Assembly (NCBI RefSeq): GCF_001998865.1
Contig: NZ_CP019607.1
Location: 930,001 to 994,000 of the forward strand
Length of the DNA: 64,000 bases
From: Tessaracoccus flavescens
GTDB taxonomy: Bacteria > Actinomycetota > Actinomycetes > Propionibacteriales > Propionibacteriaceae
Direction: 5' to 3'
A program made the position numbers and the translations under genes. The notes under the pieces are model-generated. The model made no database searches, was not told the origin of the DNA, and worked only from the letters and a program-made list of their open reading frames with translations. Below are positions 37,666 to 45,718 of the stretch, one piece after another. Position 1 is the stretch's first letter. Each line of letters begins with the position of its first letter.

Positions 37666-39095
37666 GAGCAGCCGCAGGATGCGACCACCCCGGTCGCCTG
37701 GTCGGCCCAGACCTTCGACGCCCAGCCGTCCGGCGGACCGTTGATGATGAACGCGAACGAGACGAGCCGTCCGTCGTCGGTGATCGTCGTTCCGGCCAGC
37801 GACGAGACGAGCGAGAGGGTGCCCGTCTTGGCGCGGGCCACCCCACGTGCGGGGCTGGAGATGTCGTCGGTGAAGCGGTCGGCGAGGGTTCCGGTCACGC
37901 CCGCCGTCGGGAGGCCGTCCAGGATGACCGACAGGTGCGGCTGGGAGTCGAGCAGGAGCATCGCCTTCGCGAGCATGTTCGCGGTGACGAGGTTGCTGCG
38001 CGACAGGCCGGAGGCGTCGTGCAGGACGGTCCCCTCGTCCCACACGCCGAGTTCGGTCAGCTCGGCCCGGATCGCCGCGACGCTTCCTGCGAATGTGGTG
38101 GGCTGCCCGACGTGCCTGGCCAGCTGAAGGCCGAGGACCTCGGTGTAGGAGTTGTTCGAGCGGTTCATCGCGGTCTCGACCAGGACGTGCAGCGGGAGGG
38201 ACTCGACGCGGGCCACCTCGTCGCCCGAGCCGGTGGCCGGAGTCGGTTCCCCTGTGACCGTGATGCCGTTGGCCGTGAGCTGGGCCGCGAAGGTCTTCGC
38301 GGCGTCGAGGGCGGGGGTGCGGCTGCGCCCTCCGGCGGGGAGCTTGCCCTCGTCGACCCAGAGGGCGGACAGCTGGGTGACCTGGTCACGGTAGTTCGCG
38401 GGCCAGGTGGCGTTCCACCCAGGCTCCTCGAACCAGGTCGCGTCGAAGCCGAGGGTGACGGAGGTCTGGCCGGCCTGTTTCAAGGCCTCGGCCGTTCGTG
38501 CCGCGAGGTCCTGGGTCGTGGCCGGGCGCGGGTAGGTGCCCGCCTTGGCGGGGACGCTGAGCAGGGTGGGATCGCCCGAGCCGACGATGACGATGCGCCC
38601 GGGCTCGGGCTGGACGACGGTGGTGGCGAAGCGTTCCTCACCGTCGAAGGCGTTCATCACGGCGAGCGTGGTGAGGGTCTTGGTGTTGGAGGCGGGGATC
38701 AGCGGAGTGGTGGCCGACTTCGACGCGAGCACCTCTCCCGTTGCGACGTCGAGCACCTCGTAGGCGAGGCTGACGGCGGCGCCGTCGACCCCGACCAGCT
38801 TCGACGTGTCGAGACCGGCGAGCTTCGACTCGAGCGTCGCACGCACTGGCACCGGTCCCTCGCTCGGGACGGCGGCAGCACCGATCAGCCCTGTGCCTGC
38901 CGCTTCGACGGCCGACGGGGTGGCGCTCGGCTGGTCGAACAGGGTTGGCGCGACGGTCGTCGGGGCGCCCTCTCTCGTCCACCCGGCCGCTGCCGCCACC
39001 TCGCGTTGGAACACCGCGAGCGCGAATCCGCCCACGAGCAGGACCACGGCAAGCACGCCGGTGATGATCCACTCGACGATTCTGCGAGTCTTCAC
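37662..39095 (-). CDS. dacB: D-alanyl-D-alanine carboxypeptidase/endopeptidase (PBP4 type)
   Basis: A 477-residue peptidase family S13 enzyme trimming peptidoglycan peptides. A single N-terminal anchor (about 7-29) is followed by a linker, then the catalytic SxxK as SNTK at about 136-139, SxN in MNRSNNSYTEV, and KTG in ARAKTGTLSLVSSL. The large insert between SxxK and SxN typical of class C PBPs is present. I chose the GTG giving VKTRRIVEWIITGV. The long open frame upstream only antisenses ppa. Confidence 0.93.
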   Translation of the reverse strand: MKTRRIVEWIITGVLAVVLLVGGFALAVFQREVAAAAGWTREGAPTTVAPTLFDQPSATPSAVEAAGTGLIGAAAVPSEGPVPVRATLESKLAGLDTSKLVGVDGAAVSLAYEVLDVATGEVLASKSATTPLIPASNTKTLTTLAVMNAFDGEERFATTVVQPEPGRIVIVGSGDPTLLSVPAKAGTYPRPATTQDLAARTAEALKQAGQTSVTLGFDATWFEEPGWNATWPANYRDQVTQLSALWVDEGKLPAGGRSRTPALDAAKTFAAQLTANGITVTGEPTPATGSGDEVARVESLPLHVLVETAMNRSNNSYTEVLGLQLARHVGQPTTFAGSVAAIRAELTELGVWDEGTVLHDASGLSRSNLVTANMLAKAMLLLDSQPHLSVILDGLPTAGVTGTLADRFTDDISSPARGVARAKTGTLSLVSSLAGTTITDDGRLVSFAFIINGPPDGWASKVWADQATGVVASCGCS

Positions 39096-39179
39096 GACGT
39101 CCTCCAACGCGGTATCCTGCTGGGGTAGCTGCCCCGCCACCGGTAGGCGGGCAACGAACCCAATCATAGGAGTGTCGCA

Positions 39180-39743
39180 GTGAGCGAAGAGGCGCCAGTT
39201 GGCCTGACCCCCATCGATCCCGGCCGCCGCATCCTTTTCGACGTGACGGTTGAGATCCCCAAGGGCACCAAGAACAAGTACGAGATGGACCACAACACTG
39301 GTCGCATCCGCCTTGACCGCACCCTGTTCACCTCGACGCAGTACCCGTACGACTACGGCTACGTCGAGGGCACCCTCGGCCAGGACGGCGACCCACTCGA
39401 CGCGATGGTGATCGGCAACGACCCGACGTTCCCGGGCTGCCTGATCGAGTGCTACGCCGTCGCCATGTTCCGCATGACCGATGAGATGGGCGGTGACGAC
39501 AAGGTGCTCTGCGTCGCGACGGCCGACACCCGCCGCCACCACATCACCGACCTGTCGAGCGTTCCAGAGCACATGCTGCTGGAGATCGAACACTTCTTCT
39601 CGGTCTACAAGGACCTCGAGCCCGGCAAGTCGGTCGAGGGCGCGACCTGGACCGGCCGCGAGGACGCCGAGGACGAGGTCAGCGCCTCCTTCGAGCGCGC
39701 AAAGGGCACGCCGTACGAGCACCACCACGTGAACCTGGCCTGA
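39180..39743 (+). CDS. ppa: Inorganic pyrophosphatase (soluble, family I)
   Basis: A 187-residue hydrolase of pyrophosphate, driving biosynthesis. Characteristic residues are EIPKGTKNKYEMD, YPYDYGYVEGTLGQDGDPLD (the metal-binding aspartate signature) and DDKVLCV. GTG start with GGAG about 8 bases upstream. It is divergent from dacB and followed by an intrinsic terminator. Confidence 0.96.
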   Translation: MSEEAPVGLTPIDPGRRILFDVTVEIPKGTKNKYEMDHNTGRIRLDRTLFTSTQYPYDYGYVEGTLGQDGDPLDAMVIGNDPTFPGCLIECYAVAMFRMTDEMGGDDKVLCVATADTRRHHITDLSSVPEHMLLEIEHFFSVYKDLEPGKSVEGATWTGREDAEDEVSASFERAKGTPYEHHHVNLA

Positions 39744-39754
39744 CGCCAGCCGAG

Positions 39755-39782
39755 AAGGGCCCCGCTTCGGCGGGGCCCTTTC
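39755..39782 (+). terminator. Intrinsic terminator after ppa
   Basis: Eleven-bp stem AAGGGCCCCGC with a TTCG tetraloop and a short run of T. It stands between the convergent ppa and crcB genes and may serve both. Confidence 0.85.
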
Positions 39783-39788
39783 GCGTTC

Positions 39789-40142
39789 TCAGGCGAGCGA
39801 TGCACCCACCTGGACGCCGACCCAGGCGGCTGCGAGGCACCCGGCGACCGTGGCCATCGCGTAGAGCACACCGGTGCGGACGCGCCTGAGGCCGAGCTCG
39901 CGCGCCGCCTGCCAGCAGGCAGACGAGAAGGTCGTGAAGCCGCCGCAGAAGCCGGTGCCGAACACCGTCAGGGCGTCGTCGGTCGCGATCACGGAGGCGA
40001 CGCCGAGGGCCAGCGAGCCGCTCAGATTGATCAGCAGCGTGCTGATCCAGGCGGGGAACCGGCGGGTGACCGCCTCGTCGACCAGAGCCCGTGCCACGGC
40101 GCCCAGCCCGCCGGCCAGGCACGCGAGCAGGGCCGTGAGCAT
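39789..40142 (-). CDS. crcB: Fluoride efflux channel subunit CrcB/Fluc (copy 2 of pair)
   Basis: A 117-residue four-span protein with the Fluc motifs LLINLSGSLALGV (conserved asparagine) and GFCGGFTTFSSAC (the polar track GGFTTFS). It overlaps the upstream crcB paralogue by one base (TGATG). Adjacent divergent copies usually form a dual-topology heterodimeric fluoride channel. Confidence 0.92.
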   Translation of the reverse strand: MLTALLACLAGGLGAVARALVDEAVTRRFPAWISTLLINLSGSLALGVASVIATDDALTVFGTGFCGGFTTFSSACWQAARELGLRRVRTGVLYAMATVAGCLAAAWVGVQVGASLA

Positions 40143-40498
40143 CAGTCGTCGTCCCTGCGCAGCTTCATCCCCGCCAGATGCCCGACCCCGGCGAAGACGA
40201 TCCCGACGAAGGTCTCGGCGATGACGATGATGACGCCGCCCGGCTCGGTGACCCCCTGCAGGGCGAGCGAGGACCAGGACGTGAAGGCGCCCAGCCCGCC
40301 CACCGCGAGGAAGAGACGACGAAGGGGCACGTGGGGGCCCATCACGCCGGAGAGCAGACCGAGCAGGAAGCAGCCCGCGACATTGACCGCCGCGAGCGCG
40401 ACGACCTCATCCCCGAGAAGGTGCAGCAGGGCCATGCGCACCGCGGTTCCGAGCGCACCACCCGCGAAGATCACCAGCAACTTCACCCAGAGTTTCAT
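40142..40498 (-). CDS. crcB: Fluoride efflux channel subunit CrcB/Fluc (copy 1 of pair)
   Basis: A 118-residue four-span Fluc protein beginning MKLWVKLLVIFAGG with AAVNVAGCFLLGLLSG and VGGLGAFTSWSSLAL. The second motif deviates from GGFTTFS (GAFTSWS). I placed the start at the ATG after which the hydrophobic protein begins; the open frame upstream is not coding-like. I looked for a fluoride riboswitch in the 92 bases upstream and did not see one. Confidence 0.9.
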   Translation of the reverse strand: MKLWVKLLVIFAGGALGTAVRMALLHLLGDEVVALAAVNVAGCFLLGLLSGVMGPHVPLRRLFLAVGGLGAFTSWSSLALQGVTEPGGVIIVIAETFVGIVFAGVGHLAGMKLRRDDD

Positions 40499-40590
40499 CG
40501 CAGCCAAGCAAACCACCGACCCGCCCTGCGGCCAACTCGCCCCCGTCGAGCCGCAACGGACCACCGGTCGGCGTGTGGGAGGATTGCCCA

Positions 40591-41595
40591 ATGCCCCGCT
40601 ATCTCATGTTGCGTACCCCCTCGGCCAACCGCGTCTACGCGGGCGAGTCGGGGCCGCTGACCGTGGCAGAACTCGAGATCACCGCACCCTTCGCGCGCGA
40701 GGTCTCCGACGTCGAGCTCGCCGGCGTCAGCTATCTGGGGTTCGAGGCCGACGCGCTGGGTGAGGCGCACCTGGAGGCCGTCGCGCGACAGTCGGCCTGC
40801 TTCGCACTGTTCGAGGCGGAGGGCGATCTGCTGCGCCCCGTCGCGCTCCCCCGCGCCTTCGTCATGGACGACGACCTCGTCACCATCCCGAAGTACCAGG
40901 GAAAGACCAACGAGCAGTTCACCCAGCTGCTGCTGGGCGTCACGCTGGCCTCCGTGACAAGGGAACCGAACGGCCCACGGCAGATCCTCGACCCCCTCGC
41001 GGGCCGTGGCACCACGCTGTCGACGGCGCTGCTGCTCGGTAACGACGCCCACGGGGTGGAGGGCGACGCGAAGTCGTTCGAGCAGATGGCCTCGTTCTAC
41101 AAGACCTATCTGCGCCGCAAGCGCATCCGGCACACGGCCGACGTCCACCCCGTGCGACGCGACGGCAAGGCGATCGGCAAGCGCTTCGACGCCGAGCTCC
41201 AGACCGAAGCCGGCCGACTGACTCTCACGTCGTTCACCGGCGACACCCGCACCTCCCGCGACCTCTTCGGCAAGAAGAAGTTCGACGCCATCGTCACCGA
41301 CGCCCCCTACGGCGTGGCGCACGGCGCGACCACCGACGTGCGCGGCACCTCCGGAAGGCGCGACCGCTCCCCCGCCGGGCTGCTGCGCGAGGCGATCCCG
41401 GTGTGGGCGTCGCAGCTGATGCACGGCGGGGCGCTCGGCCTGTCCTGGAACACGTTCGGCCTGACGAGGGAGGACCTCGCCTCGCTGCTCACCGACGCAG
41501 GGCTCACCGTCCGCGAGGGCGGCCCGTGGGAGCGGTTCGCCCACCGGGTCGACTCCTCCATCAAGCGCGACCTGATGGTCGCGGTCAAGCCGTAG
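40591..41595 (+). CDS. TRM11-like SAM-dependent methyltransferase (DAPY motif)
   Basis: A 334-residue protein with a Rossmann methyltransferase core: motif I LDPLAGRGTTLSTALLLG, acidic loop VEGDAKSFE and catalytic motif TDAPYGVAHG, similar to the (N/D)PPY of N2-guanosine and N6-adenine methyltransferases. The N-terminal 110 residues resemble a substrate-recognition domain. The target (tRNA, rRNA or DNA) cannot be told. ATG with GGGAGG ten bases upstream. Confidence 0.8.
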   Translation: MPRYLMLRTPSANRVYAGESGPLTVAELEITAPFAREVSDVELAGVSYLGFEADALGEAHLEAVARQSACFALFEAEGDLLRPVALPRAFVMDDDLVTIPKYQGKTNEQFTQLLLGVTLASVTREPNGPRQILDPLAGRGTTLSTALLLGNDAHGVEGDAKSFEQMASFYKTYLRRKRIRHTADVHPVRRDGKAIGKRFDAELQTEAGRLTLTSFTGDTRTSRDLFGKKKFDAIVTDAPYGVAHGATTDVRGTSGRRDRSPAGLLREAIPVWASQLMHGGALGLSWNTFGLTREDLASLLTDAGLTVREGGPWERFAHRVDSSIKRDLMVAVKP

Positions 41596-41649
41596 CAGCC
41601 TTTCCACGGCGCCCCCACGCAGGGGGGCGGGGCAAAGTAGCATCGCCGC

Positions 41650-42138
41650 ATGAGACAACTCGTGCTGATGCGCCACGCCAAGACCGAGGGCAACAACCCG
41701 GGAGGCGACAAGGCCCGCCGGTTGATCCCCCGCGGCGTCCAGGACGCCCAGGAGGCAGGGCTCGCGCTGCGTCGGCTCGGCCTCCAGCACGCGCTGGTCT
41801 CCACCGCCGCCCGCACGAGGGAGACGTTCACCGCGCTCGGCCTCGACATCCCGGCTGAGCACCTCGACGCGCTCTACATGGGCGGCACCGACACCATCGC
41901 ACGGCTCGTCTCCGAGGTCGACGACGACATCACCGGGCTGCTCGTGGTCGGGCACGCACCGTCGATCCCCGGCCTCGCGGCCACCCTCGCGTTCCGGGCC
42001 GATCCGGGTGACGCAGACGACATCGGCGCCTGGTTTCCCACGGCCGCCTACTCGCTGTTCACGCTCGAGGGGAGCTGGAGTGACCTCGCCGAGGGCATCG
42101 GCGCACGTCACGAGGTGACCAAGCGCCCCGAACAGTGA
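41650..42138 (+). CDS. SixA-type histidine phosphatase
   Basis: A 162-residue small branch-1 histidine phosphatase: LVLMRHAKTEGNN (RHA motif), STAARTRET, and LLVVGHAPSIPGLA with the second histidine. Without the long domains of metabolic mutases it belongs to the SixA group that dephosphorylates phosphohistidine or small molecules. It lies 54 bases after the methyltransferase gene and upstream of amtB, but there is a 130-base gap before amtB. Confidence 0.85.
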   Translation: MRQLVLMRHAKTEGNNPGGDKARRLIPRGVQDAQEAGLALRRLGLQHALVSTAARTRETFTALGLDIPAEHLDALYMGGTDTIARLVSEVDDDITGLLVVGHAPSIPGLAATLAFRADPGDADDIGAWFPTAAYSLFTLEGSWSDLAEGIGARHEVTKRPEQ

Positions 42139-42164
42139 TCCGGGCCACTCCACGGCAACACGCC

Positions 42165-42246
42165 CGTAACGCGCGCGCCCGTTTTCGTTACGGCACGGGC
42201 CGAAACGTTGACGCGACCGTTACGAGACGACGCGTTCCACGAAACG
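42165..42246. promoter_or_regulatory. Cluster of CGTWACG/CGAAACG boxes ahead of amtB
   Basis: The sequence shows CGTAACG at 42165, CGTTACG at 42186 and 42218, and CGAAACG at 42201 and 42240. The three CGTWACG centres are 21 and 32 bases apart, so they fall on nearly the same face of the helix. The half-sites resemble GTnAC/GAAAC boxes of the actinobacterial nitrogen regulator GlnR, but the spacing does not fit the standard array. Binding is therefore inference. Confidence 0.4.
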
Positions 42247-42268
42247 TGCGACTTGTTGGATCGTGGCC

Positions 42269-43597
42269 ATGGAAATCCTCGAAATTGACACGGGCGACAC
42301 CGCCTGGGTCCTGGTGAGTGCGGCGCTCGTCCTGCTCATGACCCCCGGTCTCGCGTTCTTCTACGGCGGAATGGTGCGCGCCAAGAGCGTGCTCAACATG
42401 CTGATGATGTCGATTACGACGATGGGGATCGTCGGGGTCCTCTGGGTCGTTGTCGGCTACTCCATGGCCTTCGGCGAATCGTTCGGAGGGTTCCTGGGCA
42501 ACCCGCTCCAGTTCGCCTTCCTCGAGGGCCTCATGGATCCCGAGAAGGCCACCTTCACGGTTCCGTCGCTGGTGTTCGCCGGCTTCCAGGCCGCCTTCGC
42601 GATCATCGCCGTCGCGCTGATTTCGGGCGCGGTCGCCGACCGGATGAAGTTCTCCGCCTGGGCCACCTTCGCGGCAGTGTGGGCGCTGCTCGTCTACTTC
42701 CCCGCAGCGCACTGGGTGTTCTCCTTCGACGGCGGCACCGCCGAGAAGGGCGGCTTCATCGCCAACTCCATCCAGGCCATTGACTTCGCGGGAGGAACCG
42801 CGATCCACATCAACGCCGGGGCCGCGGCTCTGGCCCTCTGCCTCGTGATCGGCCCGCGCCTCGGCTTCGGCAAGGTGCCGATGCGGCCGCACAACCTCAC
42901 GCTTGTCATGCTCGGTGCCGCGCTGCTGTGGTTCGGCTGGTTCGGCTTCAACGCCGGCTCGGCCCTCGGCGCCAACGCGATGGCGGGCGTCGCCTGGATC
43001 AACACCCTGGCAGGAGGTGCCGCGGCGATGCTCGGCTGGCTCCTGGTGGAGCGGCTGCGTGACGGCCACGCGACCAGCCTGGGCGCCGCGTCCGGCATCG
43101 TCGCCGGTCTGGTCGGGATCACCCCCGCAGCGGCCTCGGTCAGCCCGCTCGGCGCCCTGATCGTCGGCCTCGCCGCAGGCGTGCTCTGCGCCTTCGCCAT
43201 CGGGCTGAAGAACCGGCTCGGCTACGACGACTCGCTCGACGTAGTGGGCGTCCACCTCGTCGGCGGACTCGTCGGCACCCTGCTGATCGGCTTCATCGCC
43301 GACCCGTCCTCCCCGGCTGGCGTCGCGGGCCTGTTCTACGGCGGCGGCCTCGACCAGCTGTGGCGCCAGGTGGCCGGCGCGGTCATCGTGATGGTCTACT
43401 CCTTCGTGGTCACCTTCGCCATCGCCAAGGTGCTCGACAAGACGATGGGCCTGCGGGTCGTCGACGAGGTCGAGACGCGCGGGATCGACACCGCGGTCCA
43501 CGCCGAGACCGGCTACGACCTCAGCCACATCGGCTACTCGACCTACGGCGTCCGTCAGACGCTGATCGTTCCCGCCCGAGAGGAGATCGACGCATGA
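42269..43597 (+). CDS. amtB: Ammonium transporter AmtB
   Basis: A 442-residue membrane channel with eleven expected spans. Conserved features are MTPGLAFFYGGMVRAKS, WVFSFDGGTAEKGG, DFAGGTAIHINAGAAALAL (first pore histidine), LWFGWFGFNAGSA, and DDSLDVVGVHLVGGLVGTLL (second pore histidine). The C-terminal cytoplasmic tail provides the PII contact. I used the ATG at 42269; a GTG two codons upstream is possible. It overlaps glnK by 4 bases, the usual amtB-glnK pairing. Confidence 0.95.
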   Translation: MEILEIDTGDTAWVLVSAALVLLMTPGLAFFYGGMVRAKSVLNMLMMSITTMGIVGVLWVVVGYSMAFGESFGGFLGNPLQFAFLEGLMDPEKATFTVPSLVFAGFQAAFAIIAVALISGAVADRMKFSAWATFAAVWALLVYFPAAHWVFSFDGGTAEKGGFIANSIQAIDFAGGTAIHINAGAAALALCLVIGPRLGFGKVPMRPHNLTLVMLGAALLWFGWFGFNAGSALGANAMAGVAWINTLAGGAAAMLGWLLVERLRDGHATSLGAASGIVAGLVGITPAAASVSPLGALIVGLAAGVLCAFAIGLKNRLGYDDSLDVVGVHLVGGLVGTLLIGFIADPSSPAGVAGLFYGGGLDQLWRQVAGAVIVMVYSFVVTFAIAKVLDKTMGLRVVDEVETRGIDTAVHAETGYDLSHIGYSTYGVRQTLIVPAREEIDA

Positions 43598-43932
43598 GGC
43601 TCGTCACCGCAATCGTCCAGCCAGCCATGATGACCCAGGTGCAGATCGCACTGGCCCAGCACGGCATCGCAGGCATGACCGTCACCGAATGCTCCGGCTA
43701 CGCGCGCCAGCGTGGCCACAAGGAGATCTACCGGGGCGCGGAGTTCACCATCGACTTCATCACCAAGGCCAAGATCGAGGTGCTGGTCGAGGATGACGAA
43801 GTAGAGGACGTGATCGCAGTGGTCACGGACGCCGCGAGGACGGGCGCCGTCGGCGATGGGAAGGTCTGGTCCACCCCGGTCGACGAGGTCGTCCGGATCC
43901 GCACCGGCGAGAAGGGCGCGGCAGCGATCTGA
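43594..43932 (+). CDS. glnK: PII nitrogen regulatory protein GlnK with Phe51
   Basis: A 112-residue PII signal protein. The T-loop reads GHKEIYRGAEFTIDF: position 46 is Tyr but position 51, the residue uridylylated or adenylylated in relatives, is Phe (codon TTC). The nucleotide-binding B-loop TGAVGDGKVW and C-loop VRIRTGE are intact, so ATP/ADP and 2-oxoglutarate sensing should remain. The stretch after MRLVTAIVQP is also divergent (PAMMTQVQIAL). No glnD follows. It should still plug AmtB in response to ADP/2-oxoglutarate, without covalent control. Confidence 0.92.
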   Translation: MRLVTAIVQPAMMTQVQIALAQHGIAGMTVTECSGYARQRGHKEIYRGAEFTIDFITKAKIEVLVEDDEVEDVIAVVTDAARTGAVGDGKVWSTPVDEVVRIRTGEKGAAAI

Positions 43933-43948
43933 CCCGACCCTGGGGCGA

Positions 43949-43982
43949 CGGGGCGTCGAGTGGGAAACCACCCGGCGCCCCG
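43949..43982 (+). terminator. Terminator after glnK
   Basis: Interrupted hairpin: outer stem CGGGGCG/CGCCCCG, inner stem GTGG/CCAC with a GAAA tetraloop. It lies 17 bases after the glnK stop. Confidence 0.6.
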
Positions 43983-44083
43983 TTCCACGTCCGCTCACCG
44001 CGAGCGGCGGTGACCTCAGCCAAGCCCGACCCGCGGCGGCGTCGCCCGACTAAGCTGGTGCCAACAGGTCAAAGGAGACTGCC

Positions 44084-44581
44084 ATGAGCGACACCCTCAT
44101 CTCGTCCGACGCCGGCTGGCCCGAGCCCGCCCTGCTCGAAGGCGAGGCCATCCCGACAGCCGTCGTCCGCCACGACGGTGTCACCGTCGCCGACCTGCGC
44201 GATCTGTTCGACTCGGCCTACTCGAAGGTCGCGCTCGCGCTCGGCGCGCAGAGCAACCCGCCCGCCGGTCCCGCCATCGCCGTGTACGAGGGCGACGTGG
44301 CCTCCACCTTCTCGATCGAGATCGGCTTCCCCGTCGACACCGCCCTTGCCGACCCCCAAGACGACATCGTCGGCTCAGAACTCCCGCCAGGTCCGCTCGC
44401 GGCGCTGACCCACATCGGCCCCTACGACCGGCTCCCCGACGCGTGGGCGAGCCTGATGGGTTGGCTGTCGACCGAAGGACACACGCCCGGTCGGCGCTTC
44501 GGCGAGATCTACGTCAGCGAGCCGGGCCCAGACGCCGACCCCGAGCGGCTGCGCACCGATCTGTTCGTCACGCTGGCCTGA
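44084..44581 (+). CDS. GyrI-like/AraC effector-binding domain protein
   Basis: A 165-residue stand-alone effector-binding domain (GyrI-like, SOUL/AraC_E_bind fold) without a DNA-binding part: AIAVYEGDV, FSIEIGFPVD and LAALTHIGPYDRLPDAWASL are family-typical. Such proteins bind small hydrophobic molecules or act as hydrolases; the ligand is unknown. AAAGGAG precedes the ATG well. It converges with the AlkZ-like gene with one base between the stops. Confidence 0.78.
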   Translation: MSDTLISSDAGWPEPALLEGEAIPTAVVRHDGVTVADLRDLFDSAYSKVALALGAQSNPPAGPAIAVYEGDVASTFSIEIGFPVDTALADPQDDIVGSELPPGPLAALTHIGPYDRLPDAWASLMGWLSTEGHTPGRRFGEIYVSEPGPDADPERLRTDLFVTLA

Positions 44582-44582
44582 C

Positions 44583-45665
44583 TCACTGCCCGACGAAGGG
44601 GAACTCCTCGAAGCGCCTCTGCAGGGCCCGCTCACCGGCTGCCGAGATGGGCCGGAACGCCTCGATCTCCAGGCTCCGCCTTCCCGGCCGCCCACCGCGA
44701 CTCCAGATGCCGACCACCTGCGCTCCCTGCACAACCGTCTTCTTGAAGACCCCGTTGTTGCCGGGCACGAGCCGGTCGTGCTGATCCCGCGTCATGGCGA
44801 AGAGTCGGTCCTGGTAGCCGAGGATGAACTCGTCGAAGCCGGGAAGCAGCAGCGGCCTGCTCACCGCCCGCCCCAGGGCGGCGACCTCGTCCAGCAGCCC
44901 GGCGCGCCAGTAGCTCGGCTCCGCCGCGCCGTCGCTCTCCAGGTGGCCTGCGACCAGTGGAAGGGCGGCCCGGATCTCGGCCAGGCCGAGCTTCGTCCAC
45001 CAGGCGAAGTCGCGGATGGTCGCCGGACCGTGGCTGCTCAGGTAGCGCAGCAACAGTTCGGCCACGGCGGGGACGCGCTCACCGTCGAAGCGTCCCGCCA
45101 GGTCGGAGCCGGCAGGCAGCCATGATGAGACGAGCGCGATGTCCTGGTCGGTTCCGTTCCACGGCCCGTGGCACACGGTGCTCCTGGCGATCAGCGTGAA
45201 GAGCATGTGGTAGCCGCGCCCGCCCTTCGGTGCGAGCCCGGCGGCCTCCCAGACGCCGAAGAGTTCGGGGCGCGACCTTGGGCCGTCGGCGAGCGCCTCC
45301 AGCGCCGTCTCCTCCGCCCTGGCAAGCGCCCCCTCGTCGAGACCGAGCTGGCGGCGCCTGGCCTCCGCCGCACGCAGCGACGGCGCCGAACAGAGCTGGG
45401 TGACCCACACGGCATCCCTGGACGGCATCAGGAAGACGGTTCCGCGCATCGGGTAGCTGCGCACGATCCGCCCGGCATCGAGCTCAGCCAGCACCTCCAC
45501 CGGATCGGGTCGCGGCGTGCGCAGCGCGGTGCTCGCGATGACTCCTGGAAGGTCCTGGCCCTGCATCGCCACATGGGCGGTCACGGCGTCAAGGGCGGTC
45601 GCGTGAGGCGCGATCAGGCCCTGGGCGACGAGCCGTGCCGCGGCGAGCTGTCTGCGGGTGAGCAT
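44583..45665 (-). CDS. AlkZ-like winged-helix DNA glycosylase family protein
   Basis: A 360-residue HTH_42 protein. The N-terminal LTRRQLAAARLVAQGL and HVAMQGQDLPGVIASTALR contain the QxQ motif (QGQ, about residues 35-37) that is catalytic in AlkZ, the glycosylase unhooking interstrand crosslinks in Streptomyces. LLPGFDEFILGYQDR and the C-terminal beta region fit the family. Here it is not in a biosynthetic gene cluster, so it is more likely a general repair gene. The substrate is unproven. Confidence 0.8.
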   Translation of the reverse strand: MLTRRQLAAARLVAQGLIAPHATALDAVTAHVAMQGQDLPGVIASTALRTPRPDPVEVLAELDAGRIVRSYPMRGTVFLMPSRDAVWVTQLCSAPSLRAAEARRRQLGLDEGALARAEETALEALADGPRSRPELFGVWEAAGLAPKGGRGYHMLFTLIARSTVCHGPWNGTDQDIALVSSWLPAGSDLAGRFDGERVPAVAELLLRYLSSHGPATIRDFAWWTKLGLAEIRAALPLVAGHLESDGAAEPSYWRAGLLDEVAALGRAVSRPLLLPGFDEFILGYQDRLFAMTRDQHDRLVPGNNGVFKKTVVQGAQVVGIWSRGGRPGRRSLEIEAFRPISAAGERALQRRFEEFPFVGQ

Positions 45666-45718
45666 GGGTCAAGTATGGCGTCGCGGGGAGGTCGCCCGCG
45701 CGCCGTCGACGGGAAGGC

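Noticed and set aside
39096..39728. N-terminal extension of DacB by about 210 residues
   Set aside because: The extended frame runs antisense through ppa; the membrane anchor begins at the GTG at 39095.
40499..40590. Fluoride riboswitch upstream of the crcB pair
   Set aside because: I could not find the conserved crcB-motif blocks in either orientation.
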